DNA of 8,324 nucleotides from Flavobacteriales bacterium (lineage in GTDB: Bacteria > Bacteroidota > Bacteroidia > Flavobacteriales_F > PHOS-HE28), in NCBI GenBank assembly GCA_025455765.1, contig JALOLX010000050.1:1-8324 (forward strand), written 5' to 3'. The position numbers were made by a program, and so were the translations under genes. The notes under the pieces are model-generated. The model made no database searches and had not been told where the DNA came from. It saw only the letters and a list, made by a program, of their open reading frames with translations. Positions 6,980 to 8,324 of the stretch are shown here, piece after piece (position 1 is the stretch's first letter; each line of letters starts with the position of its first letter).

Positions 6980-7384
6980 ATGGAACCTGAGGCGCGTGTG
7001 ATCGATCTTTCATCCTGTACGGTGACCTTTCTCGGGGCTGATGTGGCACACACCCACTTCAAGGACGGACGCATCGTTCAGCCGGCGGAAGTGGAGGCGA
7101 TGTTCGCTGCGATCGCGGAAGGCCGCAATGGCCGCAAGGTGCTGCTGATGGTGTCGGTGGGTGAGCATACGACCATGAGCAACGAAGCCCGCGCCTTCGC
7201 CTCCGGTCCGGTCTCCGATCGGTACATCGCTGCAGATGCCATCATCGTGCGCGACTTCGGGCATCAGCTGGCTGCGAACGTCTTCGTGCGGCACCATAAG
7301 CCCATGCGACCCATCCAGATGTTCGGCGACCGTGATACTGCGCTGGCCTGGCTCCACACCCAACAACACCTCCTCGACGCTTGA
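6980..7384 (+). CDS. Small STAS-like (DUF7793-type) protein of unknown function
   Basis: A 134-residue soluble protein without signal peptide or membrane segment. It resembles a Bacteroidota family of about 130 residues with a STAS/SpoIIAA-like alpha/beta layout, recently catalogued as DUF7793. An N-terminal strand (VAHTHFKDG, 22-30) is followed by a helix (PAEVEAMFAAIAEG, 35-48), a strand (KVLLMVSVG, 53-61), a TMSNEARAFA segment (65-74), AADAIIV (84-90), a helix, NVFVRHHKPMRPIQMF (100-115) and a terminal helix DTALAWLHTQ (119-128). The family's function is unknown; STAS-fold proteins often act as switches by binding partner proteins. The frame is open upstream inside the SPOR gene, but the ATG at 6980 is chosen because a strong promoter ends 7 bases before it. 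It overlaps the next gene by 4 bases. The gene is real with high confidence; the family call is moderate. Confidence 0.75.
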   Translation: MEPEARVIDLSSCTVTFLGADVAHTHFKDGRIVQPAEVEAMFAAIAEGRNGRKVLLMVSVGEHTTMSNEARAFASGPVSDRYIAADAIIVRDFGHQLAANVFVRHHKPMRPIQMFGDRDTALAWLHTQQHLLDA

Positions 7385-8019
7385 ACGCTCTGCTTCGCTT
7401 GGTGCCCGTTCTTGCGGCACTGCCCCTGTCACTTCTTGCTCAGGACTTCAGCGCGCCGACCCGCACCGTACGTACCATCAAACAGCAGGTGGTGGCGCTC
7501 GCCGTGGCCCCCAAGGGCGATCGCTTGTTGATCGGTACCGATAAGGGCGCCGAACTGCTGGACCTGGAGAAGGGTAAGCGGCTGCAGCAGTTCGCCTATG
7601 AGGCCGATGGTGCCACCACGGTGTACCACGCAAGCTTCAATGCCAATGGCGAGAAGATCGTGCTCATCGGTCACAGCGGCAAGCGCCGCGTATGGAACCT
7701 CACCAGTGGTGAAGAAGAGAAGGTGCTGCGCGAGAACCTGTGGATCCCGGAGGCCACCGCCGTCCGTGCCATGGGCCTGGACATGAAGAACTCCAGCTTC
7801 GACCGCTTCTATCAGCAGACCGAAGCCACGCACGGAGAGCTCACCTTCCGCGCTGCCGAGAACGGCGCGGTGCAGGTGCTGCGCGGAGACAAGCCCGTGG
7901 CCACGATCGCAGTTCCAGAGAACAAGGACCGCCTGTACCGGGCGCCTGTACTGGTGTTCGACGGGCAGTTGCTGGTAGGCACCGATGACGGCCGCGTGCT
8001 GTTCTACACCTTGCCCTGA
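7381..8019 (+). CDS. Secreted WD40/beta-propeller-like protein, TTG start
   Basis: A 212-residue exported protein with no recognised specific function. Residues 1-20 form a signal peptide (hydrophobic run, then LSLLAQ). WD40-like blade repeats follow: VVALAVAPKGDRLLIGTDKG then LLDLEKGK (37-66), ASFNANGEKIVLIGHSG then RRVWNLTSGEE (84-112), and a final VLVFDGQLLVGTDDGRVLFY (190-209). LLIGTDKG and LLVGTDDG are near-identical internal repeats. Only three or four blades fit this length, against six to eight in a closed propeller, so it may be a divergent mini-propeller or may oligomerise. The TTG at 7381 is the most upstream possible start and the one that keeps a full signal peptide; GTG at 7402 would leave a very short one. 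The TTGA overlap with the previous stop suggests translational coupling. No lipobox cysteine is present, so it is probably periplasmic or secreted. Confidence 0.78.
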   Translation: MNALLRLVPVLAALPLSLLAQDFSAPTRTVRTIKQQVVALAVAPKGDRLLIGTDKGAELLDLEKGKRLQQFAYEADGATTVYHASFNANGEKIVLIGHSGKRRVWNLTSGEEEKVLRENLWIPEATAVRAMGLDMKNSSFDRFYQQTEATHGELTFRAAENGAVQVLRGDKPVATIAVPENKDRLYRAPVLVFDGQLLVGTDDGRVLFYTLP

Positions 8020-8324
8020 CCTTCCAACGTGCGCAGTGCCTGTTGCACGTGTGTATCGGCTTGCATCATGGCGCTGTAGGCACCGCGGATGATGCCGCCG
8101 CGTTCGATCACGTAGGTCACCCTTCCGCTCATCAAGCCGAAGAACGCACGCGCGCCATAGGCTTTTGCAGCGTGCCCCCCCACATCGCTGAGCAACGCGA
8201 AGGGCAACTGATACGCGTTACGGAAGCCTTGTTGTGTGGCCGCATCATCACTGCTCACACCAATGATCACGGCGTTGCGTGCCTGCACATCGGCCAGGGC
8301 ATCGCGGAAGGCGCAGGCCTCCTG
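8004..8324 (-). CDS. bcp: BCP/PrxQ-type peroxiredoxin, 5' end cut by window edge
   Basis: A thiol peroxidase that reduces hydrogen peroxide and organic hydroperoxides, usually recycled by thioredoxin. The visible 106 C-terminal residues begin QEACAFRDALAD. In the family pattern PGCTxxACxFRD this cysteine is the second (resolving) one, so the peroxidatic cysteine should lie just outside the window. Further family features are VIIGVSSDD (19-27 of the visible part), LPFALLSDVGG (40-50), YGARAFFGLMSGRVTYVIERGG (pattern 56-77, with the conserved arginine before TYVI) and a C-terminal helix THVQQALRTL (91-100). The family is about 150 residues, so roughly 45 are missing. It converges with the propeller-like gene, and the two 3' ends overlap by 16 bases. 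No terminator is visible between them. Confidence 0.92.
   Translation of the reverse strand, partial: QEACAFRDALADVQARNAVIIGVSSDDAATQQGFRNAYQLPFALLSDVGGHAAKAYGARAFFGLMSGRVTYVIERGGIIRGAYSAMMQADTHVQQALRTLEGQGKV

Noticed and set aside
1..8324. Search for mobile elements, CRISPR arrays, RNA genes and phage or defence genes
   Set aside because: No transposase or integrase motifs, regularly spaced repeats or tRNA-like folds were seen; gene spacing and codon use look uniform throughout.

Overview
The window is ordinary-looking chromosomal DNA from a bacterium of the phylum Bacteroidota, most likely an uncultured, unusually GC-rich member of the Flavobacteriales or a relative. Three things point there. 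An HU-like domain, a membrane segment and a SPOR domain are joined in one protein, an architecture typical of Bacteroidota. A TonB-dependent receptor carries an N-terminal carboxypeptidase-regulatory-like domain. Promoter cores of the Bacteroidota type (TAnnTTTG and the variant TAnnTTCG) precede most genes, and Shine-Dalgarno sequences are absent. The lineage is an inference; no rRNA is present.

Layout. Minus strand, 1-2555: gdhA (NADP-type glutamate dehydrogenase, 3' end outside the window) lies downstream of dprA (DNA-processing protein A). The 132-base gap between them contains a separate gdhA promoter. A 92-base divergent region (2556-2647) separates dprA from a plus-strand block: a TonB-dependent outer-membrane receptor (2648-5044), kdsB (CMP-KDO synthetase, 5094-5852), an HU/SPOR membrane protein (5863-6930), a small STAS-like protein (6980-7384) and a secreted beta-propeller-like protein (7381-8019). 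The last of these converges on and overlaps the 3' end of a minus-strand BCP/PrxQ-type peroxiredoxin, whose 5' end is outside the window.

How the genes work together. Most are independent housekeeping or envelope functions: nitrogen assimilation, handling of transforming DNA, outer-membrane uptake, lipopolysaccharide core synthesis, nucleoid-to-septum tethering and peroxide defence. The plus-strand genes are closely packed, but each except the last has its own promoter-like box, so they look like neighbouring short transcription units rather than one pathway operon. The only clearly coupled pair is the STAS-like protein and the propeller-like protein, which share a 4-base TTGA overlap.

The least understood parts are that coupled pair, the HU/SPOR tether, and two promoter boxes lying only 5-7 bases before start codons, which suggest leaderless mRNAs. 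I saw no mobile element, CRISPR array, tRNA, rRNA or clear terminator, and no gap over 300 bases without a gene.
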